NCBI RefSeq assembly: GCF_040954645.1
Contig: NC_092806.1
Coordinates: forward strand, 79,109,141-79,173,140
Source: Diabrotica undecimpunctata
Lineage: Eukaryota > Arthropoda > Insecta > Coleoptera > Chrysomelidae
DNA length: 64,000 nucleotides
Direction: 5' to 3'
Shown here piece after piece: positions 39,115 through 50,954 of this stretch (position 1 is the stretch's first letter; each line of letters begins with the position of its first letter). The translations under genes were made by a program, and so were the position numbers. Below the pieces are notes generated by a model. That model was not told where the DNA came from. It did no database searches and saw only the letters and a program-made list of their open reading frames with translations.

Positions 39115-40239
39115 ATGCCCGAGACACGTTCCCAAACTCAACACGAAATCGAACCATATAAGCTTTCGGAAATATTTTCCCTTGTCCCAGAATTTGAAGG
39201 CGATCCGATTTCTCTTTCTACATTTTTAGATGCGTGCGACTGTGCTTTTAAGATAGCCACAGGCGATCAGCGCGTTCTATTAACGATTCACGTAAAAAAT
39301 AAACTCAAAGTTAAAGCTGCACAGCTTATTAATTCTAGAAACCAACTTTCTTATACAGAAATAAAACAATTACTAAATCTACATTTCAGAGACAGTAAAG
39401 ACCCGACCTCCTTAATACAAGTCTTACAAAGACTAAGACAACTATCTAAAGAATCTTCTCTAACTTTCTTTAACCGCTTACAAGTTCTGAATGCAAAAAT
39501 GCACGCCTTGATCCAAATAGCAAATTTGTCCCCAGATCAAAAAACCGCTCAATGTGACTTAATCGATACCATGGCCCTAAATACACTTTTAACCGGTTTA
39601 GAACCTCGTCTAGGACAAATTATTAGGGCTAGTAACCCAAAAGATCTCATTAAAGCAAGCAATCGTATTCGACGCGACCTTCAATTGTCATATTTTGAAG
39701 AACAAAAATCTAATTCTAGATCAACCATTCCTAAACCCTCTCAACCAATGAGAAAACCCTTATACCAGTTTACAAAATGTACAAATTGTGGCCGCATTGG
39801 TCATTTAAATACTGAATGCTGTTCTTCACGTTTAGTACAGCCAAACCAAACTTTTTCTAGGCCACACGGTTACCAAAACCAATATAATAATGGACCTAAC
39901 AACTATCAAAACAATCAGAACCCTAATAGGAATCAATATTCCTCCAACATTCCAAATTTCAACCAACAGAGACCTTCCTTTTCATCTCAAAGTCAAAATC
40001 AAAATCGTCCATCTGTTATTCAAAGAAACCCAAACTTCCAAAAAGCACATGTTTTAAACGAATACCCTGGTGAAATGACGACTAACTATTATACAGACGA
40101 TTACTATACAGATAATTATTATAATACCGATAACTATGAAAACTATGAAACAGATTATTATACAGAAAATAATCCACAAACTGATAACTTTGACGAAACC
40201 AATAACACACAAAATTATCAGGATTTTCTTTCACTTTAG
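39115..40239 (+). CDS. Gag of the errantivirus-like element
   Basis: 374 residues with an intact frame. The N-terminal two thirds is a helical capsid-like region typical of Gypsy gag (F-x-G-D-P-x-x-L-x-x-F near residue 25, later F-R-D-x3-P-x-x-L). A single zinc knuckle C-T-N-C-G-R-I-G-H-L-N-T-E-C (C-x2-C-x4-H-x4-C) lies near residues 222-235. It is followed by an Asn/Gln-rich segment and then a Tyr/Asp/Asn/Thr-repetitive C-terminus. Gag assembles the particle and binds genomic RNA. It is the only gene of this element without a lesion. Confidence 0.85.
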   Translation: MPETRSQTQHEIEPYKLSEIFSLVPEFEGDPISLSTFLDACDCAFKIATGDQRVLLTIHVKNKLKVKAAQLINSRNQLSYTEIKQLLNLHFRDSKDPTSLIQVLQRLRQLSKESSLTFFNRLQVLNAKMHALIQIANLSPDQKTAQCDLIDTMALNTLLTGLEPRLGQIIRASNPKDLIKASNRIRRDLQLSYFEEQKSNSRSTIPKPSQPMRKPLYQFTKCTNCGRIGHLNTECCSSRLVQPNQTFSRPHGYQNQYNNGPNNYQNNQNPNRNQYSSNIPNFNQQRPSFSSQSQNQNRPSVIQRNPNFQKAHVLNEYPGEMTTNYYTDDYYTDNYYNTDNYENYETDYYTENNPQTDNFDETNNTQNYQDFLSL

Positions 40240-40449
40240 AATCAAAATCATCCTCCCAATCATACGAACCACTCAACGGATATTACGAATATCCAAGAAC
40301 AAATCCAAGCACTCAACTTGGACAACTTTCATCCAGATCTTAATTTTCTCGAACAGATATTCATGTTACCCCATTTCATATAATGAGTTCCAAAAATTCT
40401 TTCAAATAAAACACAGCACGCAATTATCATAATAGATTTCCTGAAAACG

Positions 40450-41147
40450 TTACTATTCAGGGTATAACCGATCAAAAATTGTTAATAACAGAATCTGTCC
40501 TGATTCCCTTCACTAACGATAATCCTCACAAAGTCTTTATTTTTTATTTAGACATTGATTTCGATGGCATGATAGGTCTAAACTTTCTAGATCATTATGA
40601 ATGCGTAATAGACCTCAAATCCCGACAGTTGCATACAAATTTTAAAACTCTCACCCTTCACAAAGTAGGACACGAGACAAACACACCTCCTAAAGACAAA
40701 TCACCGACACACCCTCCAGAAACAAGACAAAACGAACCTAAAATAAAAATTAAATCAGATTCTAAACAGGAATTAAATTTAAAATACCAAAACCCTATGA
40801 ATGAAAAATACACTATCGTAAAAAACCAAGATCAAGACAAAAATCTTAAAAGACCGGAGAGAAAACGAATAAAAGGAAAAAACAGAATTACCATTGAGAG
40901 CCGGACCGAACAAACATGCAGACTAAAATGCAACTTATCAAATACAGATGCCATATTATCAGCTCAAGAAATAGAAAAAGTTAGATTACCTCATGCATTA
41001 GTCCATGTAGACGAAAATGGAGAATTCTTAACTTCCGTCCTAAATGCTAATGATATGCCGAAGACAATCAAATTTTCAGACATTTCAATCACACCTTTCA
41101 AAAATTCGGAGACAATCCTATCCTACAACGGAAATGATTTTGAATAA
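40450..41147 (+). pseudogene. Protease-region remnant and linker to RT
   Basis: L-D-I-D-F-D-G-M-I-G-L-N-F-L is the C-terminal signature of retropepsin-like proteases in Gypsy elements (the I-G-x-N/D-F-L flap region). The active-site D-T/S-G motif expected upstream is not visible: the segment between gag and 40450 has stops in each frame. A Lys-rich linker follows and ends with a stop at 41145-41147, after which the same frame continues into RT. Confidence 0.65.
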
Positions 41148-41889
41148 CCCGTAGTAGATAGAACACGAATAATTAAAGAACAACTAAGAATTGATCATCT
41201 AAATTGCGAAGAACAAGAACTAATTCTAGATATATGTACTCAGTATGCAGATATATTTTATGTCGACGGCGACAAACTGACCTTCACAAACGAAATCAAG
41301 CACAAAATTGAAACAAACAACGCTAAACCTATCTTCACTAAATCCTATAGATATCCTCAAATACATAAGGAAGAGGTAAAGATGCAAATTAATAAAATGT
41401 TAGAAGAAGAAATAATCCAGAAAAGCGTCTCACCCTGGTCGAGTCCAGTCTGGGACGTACCGAAGAAATTAGATGCGTCAGGAAAACAAAAATAGTGAGG
41501 TGTTATTCATTATCGAAAACTTCACAGTACAAGACCATTATCCTTTACCACAAATATCAGAACTATTGGACCAACTAGGAAGATACCAATACTTTACAAC
41601 ACTAGATTTAACGTCTGGATTTCACCAGATTGAAATCAAGACACAAGACATCCAGAAAACAGCCTTTTCCGTCGAAAATGGACATTACGAATTTGTCCGT
41701 ATGCCATTCGGACTAATGAATGCTCCATCTACTTTCCAAAGAGTAATGGACAACACCCTCTTAGGAATAAAAAACGAAAGATGCTTAGTGTATATGGATG
41801 ACATAATTATCTACTCACATACTATTCATGATCACATGTCACGACTAACAGACGACATGGTAATTTTCAGGTTACAAGCGAAGCAGTAA
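41148..41889 (+). pseudogene. RT, truncated by deletion
   Basis: The RT N-terminus reads in the protease frame to about 41494 (P-I-F-T-K-S-Y-R-Y-P, P-W-S-S-P-V-W). It stops there and the reading continues in another frame from 41473: D-H-Y-P-L-P, T-L-D-L-T-S-G-F-H-Q-I, F-V-R-M-P-F-G-L-M-N-A-P and the catalytic Y-M-D-D at about 41794-41805. About 60 bases later family similarity ends. The RT thumb, connection and RNase H (over 1 kb) are missing, replaced by about 120 bases of unplaced sequence (41890-42010). Confidence 0.8.
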
Positions 41890-42010
41890 CATCTCCAGAA
41901 GATGCTAACCTCTAGTGTTGGCGTAACGTCAGCTCAGAAGACAACGGCCTAACAGCCCGAACAAACAGTTTAACAAGTTAGACGATGGCCGTGAAAGCCT
42001 AACGCAGTTT

Positions 42011-42864
42011 ATCATGTGAAATTTGCCAAAAAGTTAAGATTTGTAGGAAAAACTTAAGTGGACCACTAGTCATAATAGAAACTCCAAAAACACCATTCGA
42101 AAGAATAAATATGGATATATTCGAATACCCTACTAAGAACTATGCTTTAACTATTCGTGACGAATTGACAAAATTCACGCAAGCCTATCTTTTGGAAGAC
42201 AAAAAGGCAGTAATAGTAGCCAAGACACTCTTACTCTTCTTTCAACCCTATGGAACACCACTAAGAATTCATTGTGACTGCGCTCGAGAATTCGAGAATA
42301 ATCAAAGATCTATGCGAATTATACGACATCAAACTAACATTTTCTAGTGTTAACCATCCACAATCTAATGGATCTGTAGAAAGATTTCATGCCACACTCT
42401 CAGAAATGATTCGAGCAAATCAAGCCGAGAACCCAAACGATCATCCCTTCACTATACTTCCCTATGCAATAATATGCTATAACAACACAAAAAATAAGAC
42501 CCATGGTTTTACACCATATGAACTTATATTTGGGCACACTGCAGGCCGACCACCAGAAACTCTATACAATCAAAAAACACTAATAAGTAAATATATTGGA
42601 GACCTGAATAATCGCATGGAATATTTTTACAAAATAGCCAGAGCAAAAACAGAAAGACAGAAAAAAAAAGCGAAAGTAAGATTTGACGAGAATATTTCAG
42701 AACAAAGACCTGATTTTAAAATTGGTGACAAAGTTTACGTAAAAGAATCCCAAATTAAATCAAAATCGGATAATCATTTTAATGGACCTTTGGAAATTCA
42801 AAAAATTTTTACAAATTCCGCAATAATTATCCTTAACCCCAAAACTAACCAAACCTCAAAGTAA
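42011..42864 (+). pseudogene. Integrase of the errantivirus-like element
   Basis: Begins in the zinc-binding domain at C-E-I-C-Q-K. The first catalytic Asp lies in N-M-D-I-F at about 42113, D-E-L-T-K-F follows, and the second Asp is in I-H-C-D-C-A-R-E-F at about 42275, where the usual D-N-G is damaged. A frameshift near 42290 leads to N-H-P-Q-S-N-G-S-V-E-R-F-H (catalytic Glu at about 42380). The C-terminal G-D-K-V-Y-V-K and F-x-G-P-L-E-I motifs are present. All three catalytic acids survive but not in one frame. Confidence 0.82.
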
Positions 42865-42914
42865 ATTTTGTCATACTAAAACCTTATTTTGAAAAATTTT
42901 TCTTTACAGATTCT

Positions 42915-44646
42915 ATGGACTCCTTTCTATCGTCCAATCCCAAATTCTCCTCACTCCCATTAACAACACAATTGGAATATTTTTTCATGAAAAAGGAACT
43001 ATACGAATATCTAACGACAAATGGACTTTACTTGTTTACAAAGAATTATTCCTTATCAAAACTAAAATATCCAACAATGGTAGAATTTAGCAAAACCTAT
43101 TAGAAAATTTATTAACGTGGATACACCGAGAAAACTTGCCTTTCAAGCCGAAGTACAGACACATGTTAGTCTGCTAAAACAAATCTCAAACTCCGTTAAC
43201 TTAAAATATAAAGAAATAACCTCTGACACAGTACCTTATACTAAACGCCTAAAACTCGGTTTTTTAAATGGTATTGGAACAATCTGGAAATTTAGACGCC
43301 CCTGACGGTGAATACTTTAATAAATGTATAAATAAGATAAATTCCGATGAAACTCAAATTGAAAATCTCTTAAAAAATCATGTATCTGTTACCACTTCAG
43401 TTATAATAACTTTCAACACTACAATTCAAAAATTGCAAATAGACGAAGAAACTTTTAACATAGACTTAAAAACTATCGAGACTACACTTCTGGACATTAA
43501 TAATGACATCTCCTTTTACCAAACACAATTACAAATACTAGATTTATGTGAGTCCTTAATGGATAGCTACATATTTTTAGAAAATTATTTAAATGATATA
43601 CTAAATTCTATCACATTCTCTCGCCTGCAAAATCTACAGAGTTCTATTATTTCGCCCATAGGCCTAATGAACGCATTAAAAGAAATCTCACAGTCATTAC
43701 AAAATAACGTGTTGCCTCTACCCACTAATATGTCAAATATAGCTCAGTATATTGACATAATAAATCTACAAGCTTATCAGCTTGATTCAAAAATTGTTTT
43801 CGTTCTCGAAATTCCGTTAGTTGATCCCGAAATATTCACCTTGTATCAATTATATTCAATACCAATATTAGATAATCAAACTGGTTTTCATCATATACTT
43901 TCAACTGTTCATAAATACATAGCGCGAGATGATGATTCAATTTCATATGTCTTACCCATGGACACCGAAAAATGCAAACAAATCAATCAAAACCAAAGAA
44001 TGTGTACAGACATTTTTCCGTATCCCATAGACACCGATGCTATATGTAAAGCTCAGCTTTTCTTACCAAAAACTTGCCAGATGTCCATGCTCTTGGCACA
44101 AGGCTACAATGTACAAGAAATTGACTGAAATTTATGGTTACTAACCATTGCCGATCCATTACTAGTAACAATCAAATGAGCATGAAGAGACGTCACTACA
44201 CAAATAATCAAAACAAATTCAATCTTAAGATTAATTCCCGAATGTATTGTATACATCCGCAGTACCAGAATTCATGCCAGAGACATTGAGAAATATACAA
44301 ATATCACGTATAGAGTTATCCAGTTAACGTATCCTACAGATGCTGTGGCCATTTTGAGACAAAGAATCACCTATCAAAATTGAAACCACGAAAACTCGCA
44401 CTTGCAAAACTTGCACAACACAAATTGGACCAATATTCAAAAGAACTGGACCATATTATGAGCCAATCATTCATTGAGGAACATCTACCCTTATTCACTA
44501 TATCAATCTTTTCCCTGATAATTAATCTAGTTATTTTATACCTTTTCTGCAAATATTTCCAAAAATTGCAATCTCCTTGTCCCAGGATCAGCCTTCAACT
44601 TCACTACCACGCAGAAATTCCATTAGACAGAAACTTCAAAGCTTAA
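42915..44646 (+). pseudogene. Env-type (baculovirus F-like) remnant
   Basis: Located between integrase and the 3' LTR, as in insect errantiviruses. The pieces are 42915-43103, 43117-43305, 43268-44128 and 44380-44646, separated by stops and shifts. A decayed basic cleavage-site region followed by a G-F/L-x-N-G-I-G-type stretch and the L-D-A-x-D-G-E-Y segment around 43245-43310 identifies it. Long helical repeats follow (43320-43700), then a Cys-containing C-terminal half. A hydrophobic membrane-spanning stretch lies at about 44485-44555. Not functional as it stands. The F-like assignment is by motif. Confidence 0.7.
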
Positions 44647-44747
44647 CCTCCTTCAGAAAAAGACCCAATGTCCAACAAGAAAGCGAAGAAGAAGCAAAAA
44701 CAAAAAATTTCTCTGTATAAGTCAAAGCAATGGCACTGACTTTTCAC

Positions 44748-44760
44748 TAATAAGGGGAGT
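44748..44760 (+). promoter_or_regulatory. Polypurine tract of the errantivirus-like element
   Basis: AATAAGGGGAGT immediately before the 3' LTR TGTTATATG. Confidence 0.65.
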
Positions 44761-45100
44761 TGTTATATGAGAAAATATTAACCTTGCTTAAACTAGCTTA
44801 AGTTCGCCGACTTCAGATTTCATCATCCCATTCATATAGAAACCGCTGAGCACGCAGTAGAAGAACTTTGTACGAACCGTTGGCCAATATTCATGGGAAC
44901 AGCGATTCAGCACTTCATACCAAACCTATAAATTACCATTTGCAGATGCAGAAACCACTCTTAGCTGCAACTTTGACCAGTCCAGTTATTGTAGTCATTT
45001 TAAATTAATTTAATTTTGTAATATTGTTTAATATTTAATGTGTAACAAATAAAGTTCTTTTTTAAAAAGTCAAATACGTGATTAGTGTGATTAGTGATCT

Positions 45101-45104
<4 letters not shown>
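44761..45104 (+). repeat. 3' LTR of the errantivirus-like element
   Basis: TGTTATATGAG to GATCTAACA, 344 bases, partner of 38241-38572. The next bases are (TA)n. Confidence 0.92.
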
Positions 45105-45177
<73 letters not shown>

Positions 45178-45181
45178 AATA

Positions 45182-45214
<33 letters not shown>
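45105..45214. repeat. (TA)n microsatellite
   Basis: Separates two LTR elements. Interrupted once by AATAAATATC near 45175. Confidence 0.95.
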
Positions 45215-45219
<5 letters not shown>

Positions 45220-46662
45220 TATATAAGTTATATACTACATAATATTAGATATAAAAAAGTATTTGATTATTTTAAGAAGTTATATACTAGAGAATTTAAA
45301 AAAAAATATATTTATGTAAGGGCATTTTTAATAAATTAGCATATAATAATTGTAAAAAGTTGTATTTTAATGTTGTAAATATATTTAAGTGAGCCATGTG
45401 CATAGGCAACCAACTATACAGTGAGTGATAGACAGATATACTTACTCTCCAAGTGACATTTTAGGAAATAATTGGGAATATAAAGTGGGGTTATAATAAT
45501 ATATTGTTTGAATTGTGTATTTTATTAAATTAGAGTGTTAGTTACTAATTTGAATGTTTATTCTGATCTGAAAAGCCTAAATGTCAACAAAATTATCAAT
45601 GGAACATTAACGAATTCTCCAGAGTGCAGAGTGTGACCATTGTTTACGGTCGAACATTCTGGAATAATGATTATGTCGGTGGATGGAACAGATATTTTTT
45701 CGAGAACATCCATATCGAAGAAATAGAACGAAATCGAACATGATTTCTTACCAGATGATTCTAGAATATCCAAAAAGATATAAATACCCGTGATTTGGAT
45801 TCAAGATGGCAGTTTTTAGTCAGAAGTCAGGCCAGTTTATTATGAAAGTTAGTAGAAGATAGACACAATTAGTTAGTGAAGTCAATTGTTCACAGTTTTA
45901 GTAAGTCAGTCAAGCAGTTTAGTAAGAAATATGAAAGTTAGTTGGAGATAGTCCAATTGTTTAATATAGTGAGTTAAATGAAGATTAAAAATTATGCATA
46001 TATTTAATGCACATTTATAATTATACAAAAATAATTATTGAAGATTATAAAAGTATATTAGAAGAATATTGGATGGACATTGGAAGGAATTAAAATTATA
46101 TTATGATTGGAGATTAGTATAAATCAACTTATAATAATTGGATATTGGTATATTGAAAAGAAGAATAAATATAAATGGTGTTTGCTGGTTTGATTGGTGG
46201 TTTATAAATGCTGGTGAAGAAAAATATATCTTAAATTGGTAGAATCTGATAATTGGAAAAAGTAATTTCACCAAAAACAAGGATAACCGAAGTACGAAGA
46301 CATTCAGTGGTGATTAGAATCTATATAGTGGAAAGCAGTTCATTTAGGCATTCAGTGAAAGAAAGGTACAAAATTTTGTTAATATAATTTAGTTAATGTC
46401 ATAACAATTTCAATTTTGAAGATAGTTTGTTTAAATTTTACATTGTCTATAGAATTTAATTAGTTTTATAAGAGTATCAATTTAAAGATAGTTTATTTTA
46501 AATTTACATTGGCTAGGTTAGATATATATGTGTGTTTCATAATAGTTATAATAAAGATAATTTAAAAAAGTACTTACAAACTAATTTTTTGAGAACCGCG
46601 ATAAAAACACTATATTATTAAAAATACTCATTGCTCATCATTCAAACAAAAAACACATAACA
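45215..46662 (+). repeat. 5' LTR of the second Gypsy element
   Basis: About 1.45 kb. It ends AAACACATAACA just before the primer site. It matches the solo LTR at 35541-36768 in several ordered blocks. The left terminal bases are not TG and were probably altered in the TA tract. Confidence 0.8.
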
Positions 46663-46665
46663 ATT

Positions 46666-46683
46666 TGGCGCCCAACGTGGGGC
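46666..46683 (+). promoter_or_regulatory. Primer-binding site of the second Gypsy element
   Basis: TGGCGCCCAACGTGGGGC, starting three bases after the LTR. The TGG start and GC-rich 18 bases are typical of a tRNA-primed LTR element and differ from the site of the element at 38.2 kb. Confidence 0.8.
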
Positions 46684-46804
46684 TCTCTATTTAAAAGAAT
46701 TAGTTTGGGAAGATAAGTGCTCTCATATAATTAAATTAATTATCAGTAGAAAAAAAAATTATAGATTTTATTTTTAATTATATTTGAACAAGTAAAGTCT
46801 CAAA

Positions 46805-47779
46805 ATGTCTCAAGAAAAGAAAGCTACAAGAAGCAAAAAGAATGAAGAAGATGTGGAAGTAGAAACACAACCTATACAAGAGGAGAGTTTAGTTCAAGTT
46901 CCACAAGATACTGCAGAAATGAATCCAGAAAGAGAGGAAAATGTCAATATGGCAGCTTTGATGTCATTAATGATGCAGATGAACAAGACAATGGAAGAGA
47001 ATACGAAAAAAATGGAAGAGAATTCAAAAGAAATCAAAGAAGACATGAAAAAATTGGAAGAGAATTCAAAAGAAGTCAAAGAAGACATGAAAAAAATGGA
47101 ACAGAAATTGGAAGAGAATTATAGAAAATTAGAAAAGAAAATAGAAGATAATAATAATAAAATTGTAAAACAAATGGATAAAAAACTTGAAGCTGCAGAG
47201 AAAAAAGTAGCAAATGAAATAAAAAGTATACGGAATGACTACAAGAAAAGGATAGACAATGAGAGGACAGAAGTAAAGAGGATTATTCAAGATAATAAGA
47301 TAGATATAGAACAGAAAATAGAGTTGCAAAAATGTAACTTAGAAGTAAAAATTAACGAAGACAGGAGAAACACAGAAGAAAAATTAGACGATATACAACA
47401 AAATATCCAAATAAATTGTAATCAAATAAGAAATGTGGAACAGAGAATAGATGATATTTCACAAATGAGAGACATAGGGAGACCTTACTTAAATTTAACA
47501 AATGAGACTGGGATTAAATTCTCTGGTAATATAAAAAATTTGCATCCTAGAGTATACATAAATAGTTTAAAACATAAATTAAGATTTGTGAATAATATTA
47601 ATGATATTAAAGATTATATTAGAATGACATTAAATGACAATGCAGCAATTTGGTTTGCTAGTATTGAGAATGATTTAGATAATTTTCAAACATTTGAAAA
47701 TAAATTTTTAAATTATTATTGGGGTGAATTAGAGAGTTTAGAGAAATTCTATATTTTGGAAAGTATAATCAAAATTTAA
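46805..47779 (+). pseudogene. Gag N-terminal part (coiled coil and capsid start)
   Basis: 324 residues from the first ATG after the primer site. Residues about 55-215 are an almost continuous coiled coil rich in Glu/Lys, with two near-identical 14-residue repeats (E-E-N-S-K-E-I/V-K-E-D-M-K-K). After it comes a capsid-like region (G-I-K-F-S-G-N, I-W-F-A). A frameshift near 47757 ends the frame prematurely, and the natural continuation lies in the 47788 frame. Such a long N-terminal coiled coil probably drives oligomerisation. Confidence 0.75.
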
Positions 47780-47787
47780 AATCAAAT

Positions 47788-48435
47788 ATGGTAGATTATG
47801 CATTGAAATTGATAACAGTTGCAAAATATTTAGAACCACCACTTAGAGAGGATGAAACAGTCTTAAATGTATCTAGACATTTTGATGCTGATGTTGTGCA
47901 AACCGTAACTGTACAAAATATCCAAACAATAGATAGTTTTATTAATTTTATTCAAAGAATACAAAGAGGCAATATGACAAGTAATAATAACAACAGAAAA
48001 AACAACAATAACTTTCAATATAATAAAAATGATAATCAACAATATAGACAATCATATAACAATAATACTAGGTATGGTGATAGTTTACAAAATTTTAATA
48101 ATAATAACAGTAATTCAAATAGACAGAACTTTAATAATAATACTAGTTATAATAGACAAAATTTTAATAATAATACTAATTATAATAGACAACATTTTAA
48201 TAACAGTACTAATAATAATAGACAAGATTTTAACAATAGAAAAAATACAGAGCGACCTAACTATAACAGACAGGTAAATTGTGTTCGAAGGAATAGAAGC
48301 TGCGAAGACAGGGAACGAAGTAGTACAAGGCAGGAAAATGTGAGTAGAAGTCATAGTAGGGAAAGACATAGGACATCAGATCCAAGTGGTCAGATACAAT
48401 CTGACAATTCTAATAATCAAAATTTTGTGCAGTAA
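47788..48435 (+). pseudogene. Gag C-terminal part, Asn-rich repeats
   Basis: It continues the capsid helices (V-D-Y-A-L-K-L) and then turns into an Asn/Gln/Tyr/Arg-rich region with four to five 11-residue units of the type N-F-N-N-N-T-x-Y-N-R-Q (48091-48240), then an Arg/Ser-rich tail. No complete C-x2-C-x4-H-x4-C knuckle is visible in this frame. A G-H-C-Y-Y fragment of one occurs in the pol frame at about 48450. The pol frame lies at -1 relative to this one, as is common in Gypsy elements. Confidence 0.75.
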
Positions 48436-48436
48436 A

Positions 48437-50399
48437 CTTTCTGAATTACAAGTTAGGCCATTGCTATTATGAAAAACCTTCTGAATTTATTTCTTTAGAT
48501 GAAGAGAAAATTATTGAATCTATTAATTTAATTTATATAAATGCTTTGGCCAAAAATAAAATGATTAAGATTATGATAGATACTGGTTCAGAAAGTACTT
48601 TAGTCTCGGAGAATTTTATTTTTAATACATTAAAATTATCAGATATAATAAAGATTCCAAAAATTAAAATTGTTGGTGCAAATAATAAGAAGTTGGGTGA
48701 AATTGATAAACTAGCCAATTTTAAAATTAATATTCTTAATAAAGAAATTAATATGCAAGGATTTATTGTCAAGGATTTATGTGTTGATATATTAATGGGA
48801 AATGATGAATTGGAAAAGAAGAAAGTAAAGATAGATTTTGAAGAAAGAATGGTAACTTTGGAAGGGCAAATAATTAAATTTATGCAGAAAGATGAGGTAG
48901 AAGAAGGAATAAGAGTTGATAGGATATTATTAAAAGAAAATAATGATGTTTATGAAGAAGAAATGTATTTTGATGATAGGGATATGTCCAAAAAGAATGT
49001 AAAGAATAATTATTGTAGTGAATATTTAAGGAATGGAAATTTTAAGCAGATGGATGCCTACGAGATGGAGTGCGTAAAATTGGAAGCAAGGAATAATGAG
49101 TACATAATGAAGAATAATGTTATTTGTAAAGAAGAAGATATGATGAAAGTTTTAAATTGCCCTGAAGAATATAAATCAATAGTCATTTCCATATTGCAGC
49201 AACACAGGGGACTTGTCAATAAAGAAAATAGAATTGCACAAAATTATATCCATAGTATAAAAGTTAAAGAAGAAAAAGATTTTAAAACAAAATCATATCC
49301 AATACCATATAAATACAGAGAAGAAGTAAACAAAACAATTAATAATATGTTAGAAGATGGGATCATTGAGAAGGCAGACACACGTTTTATTAAACCCATA
49401 GTAGTAGTACGAAAAAGATCAGGTGAAATCAGGTTATGTTTGGATGCAAGGAATATTAACAAGATTACTGAAAAGCAATTTGAAGCACCAATGAGTATAG
49501 ATGGAATATTAGGAAGAATTACAGGAATGTCATTTTTCACTAAAATCGATTTACAGCATAGTTTCTGGTTAATACCTCTAGAAAGAAAAAGTAGACAGTA
49601 TACAGGATTTCAGATAGATGGAGTAGTATATCAATTCAAAGTAGTACCATTTGGACTTCAATCATCTTGCAGTGCTCTATGTAGATGTCTTCATGATATT
49701 TTGAATCAATATGAACATTTTGTAATTCACTACATTGATGATATATTAATTTTTTCTAAAACGGCTGAAGATCATGAGAGACACCTAAAAATTATAATAA
49801 ATAGATTAGACAAAGTTGGACTAAAAATAAATCAAGAAAAATGTACATTTTTTCAAAAAGAAGTCATATATCTAGGTTATAAACTTAACACTAAGGGAAT
49901 CGAAATGGATCCAGAACGGACACAAGTCATTCAGGAATATAAAACACCACACAATTTAAGAACTTTAAGAGGATTTATTGGAATAATTAATTATTATAAA
50001 AGGATGATACCAGATCTAAGTATAAAAGAAATTCCATTACTTGAACTACTGAGAAAAGGTGTAAAATGGAGATGGGATCAGAGAAGAGAACTAGCATTCC
50101 AAGAAATTAAAAACATTTTTCTGTCAAATTTGAAAATATACTATCCTGACTACACACAGCCATTCATATTAAGAACAGATGCATCAATAGAGAGATTATC
50201 AGGGGTATTATTACAAATACATGATGGGGTCGAATACCCAATACAATTCATTTCAAGAATTACAAAGCCACATGAAAAGGGTTACTCAGTTTCAGAATTA
50301 GAACTAGCAAGTATAATACACTGTGTCGCAAAATTAAGATTTTATTTGTTGGGTAGTGAATTTACTATAGAAACAGATCACCAAGCTTTAACGTCTATA
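48437..50399 (+). CDS. Pol part 1: protease, RT, start of RNase H
   Basis: The frame is open from before the Met at 48546. The protease active site I-D-T-G-S is at 48576-48590 and its I-L-M-G-N flap region near 48790. RT motifs: G-E-I-R-L-C-L-D-A-R, F-T-K-I-D-L-Q-H-S, V-V-P-F-G-L-Q-S-S, catalytic Y-I-D-D at 49731-49742, L-G-Y-K-L, R-G-F-I-G-I-I-N-Y-Y. RNase H starts at L-R-T-D-A-S near 50170 and is cut after E-T-D-H-Q-A-L-T-S-I at 50399 by the DNA transposon. No stop is present in this 1.96-kb part. Confidence 0.9.
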
Positions 50400-50405
50400 T
50401 GAAGA

Positions 50406-50701
50406 GTTTTTTTACAAAACTGCATAAATCCATTTCCGGCTAAAATACATTTTTTGTTGAATTTCGAGAGTTTGATCTGCCTTAGATCTTGTGTATAAGT
50501 CTCATGTGTTAAAAGTTAATATTTCCCATTTAAAAGGAGCCTCAAAATCACGTTTCTTCCACAAAACTTAATTAATCCACTCAAAAACCTTTACCCCATG
50601 TTCACTCTTTTTTTATACAAAACTTAACATCTCCTTCTTTAGCCAACCATTAAAATTAATTTTTATTTTACAAAACTGCATAAATCCTCCGGCCTGCAGA
50701 T
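50406..50701 (+). repeat. Left subterminal motif repeats of the Sola-like transposon
   Basis: The TIR core TTTTACAAAACTGCATAAAT is present at about 50410. Further related copies are at about 50570 (ACAAAACTTAATTAATCC), about 50615 (ATACAAAACTTAACATCTCC) and about 50670 (TTTACAAAACTGCATAAATC). On the right side there are copies at about 52888 (TTTACAAAACGCGATATCTC) and at the TIR. They look like repeated transposase-binding sites. Confidence 0.7.
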
Positions 50702-50954
50702 CTATCCCTCTACTATTTTTGTTTGGATTTAAAAGCATCCTCTAGAATTAGATGTTGATTCGTGAAACAAAATATAATATTCGTTAGTTCTAAAACTACC
50801 CACGGGTCGCACTGACAGTGTGTAGCGTAGCCAGGCCATGCCACGCGTGGCCACGCTGTATGAGATTATCAGTACTTTTCCGTTCGATGAGACGGGATGT
50901 TGTGAATTCGTTGTATGTCAACGTTGTTTTCTGTGTTTTGCGTGTTATTTTGAG

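Larger units (their letters stand above)
38241..45104 (+). mobile_element. Errantivirus-like Ty3/Gypsy element with two LTRs and env remnant
   Basis: 6.86 kb between LTRs that differ at roughly 16 of 332 positions plus two small indels, counted by eye, so it is moderately old. Order: LTR, primer site, gag, protease remnant, RT, a large deletion replacing the rest of RT and RNase H, integrase, an env-type region, purine tract, LTR. It sits in a (TA)n tract, with TATA on both sides as the likely target duplication. The family is that of insect endogenous retroviruses of the Gypsy group. All genes except gag are broken. Confidence 0.9.

Noticed and set aside
48091..48240. Regularly spaced repeats as a possible CRISPR array
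   Set aside because: They are contiguous 33-base coding repeats in gag without spacers, in a eukaryotic genome.
47863..48369. Ile-rich ORFs overlapping the Asn-rich gag repeats
   Set aside because: Alternative frames of AAT/ATA-rich repeat sequence.
50818..50954. Cys-rich N-terminal extension upstream of the Sola-like transposase
   Set aside because: In-frame but the composition is unlike the rest of the protein, and the Met at 50955 followed by a basic segment is a better start.
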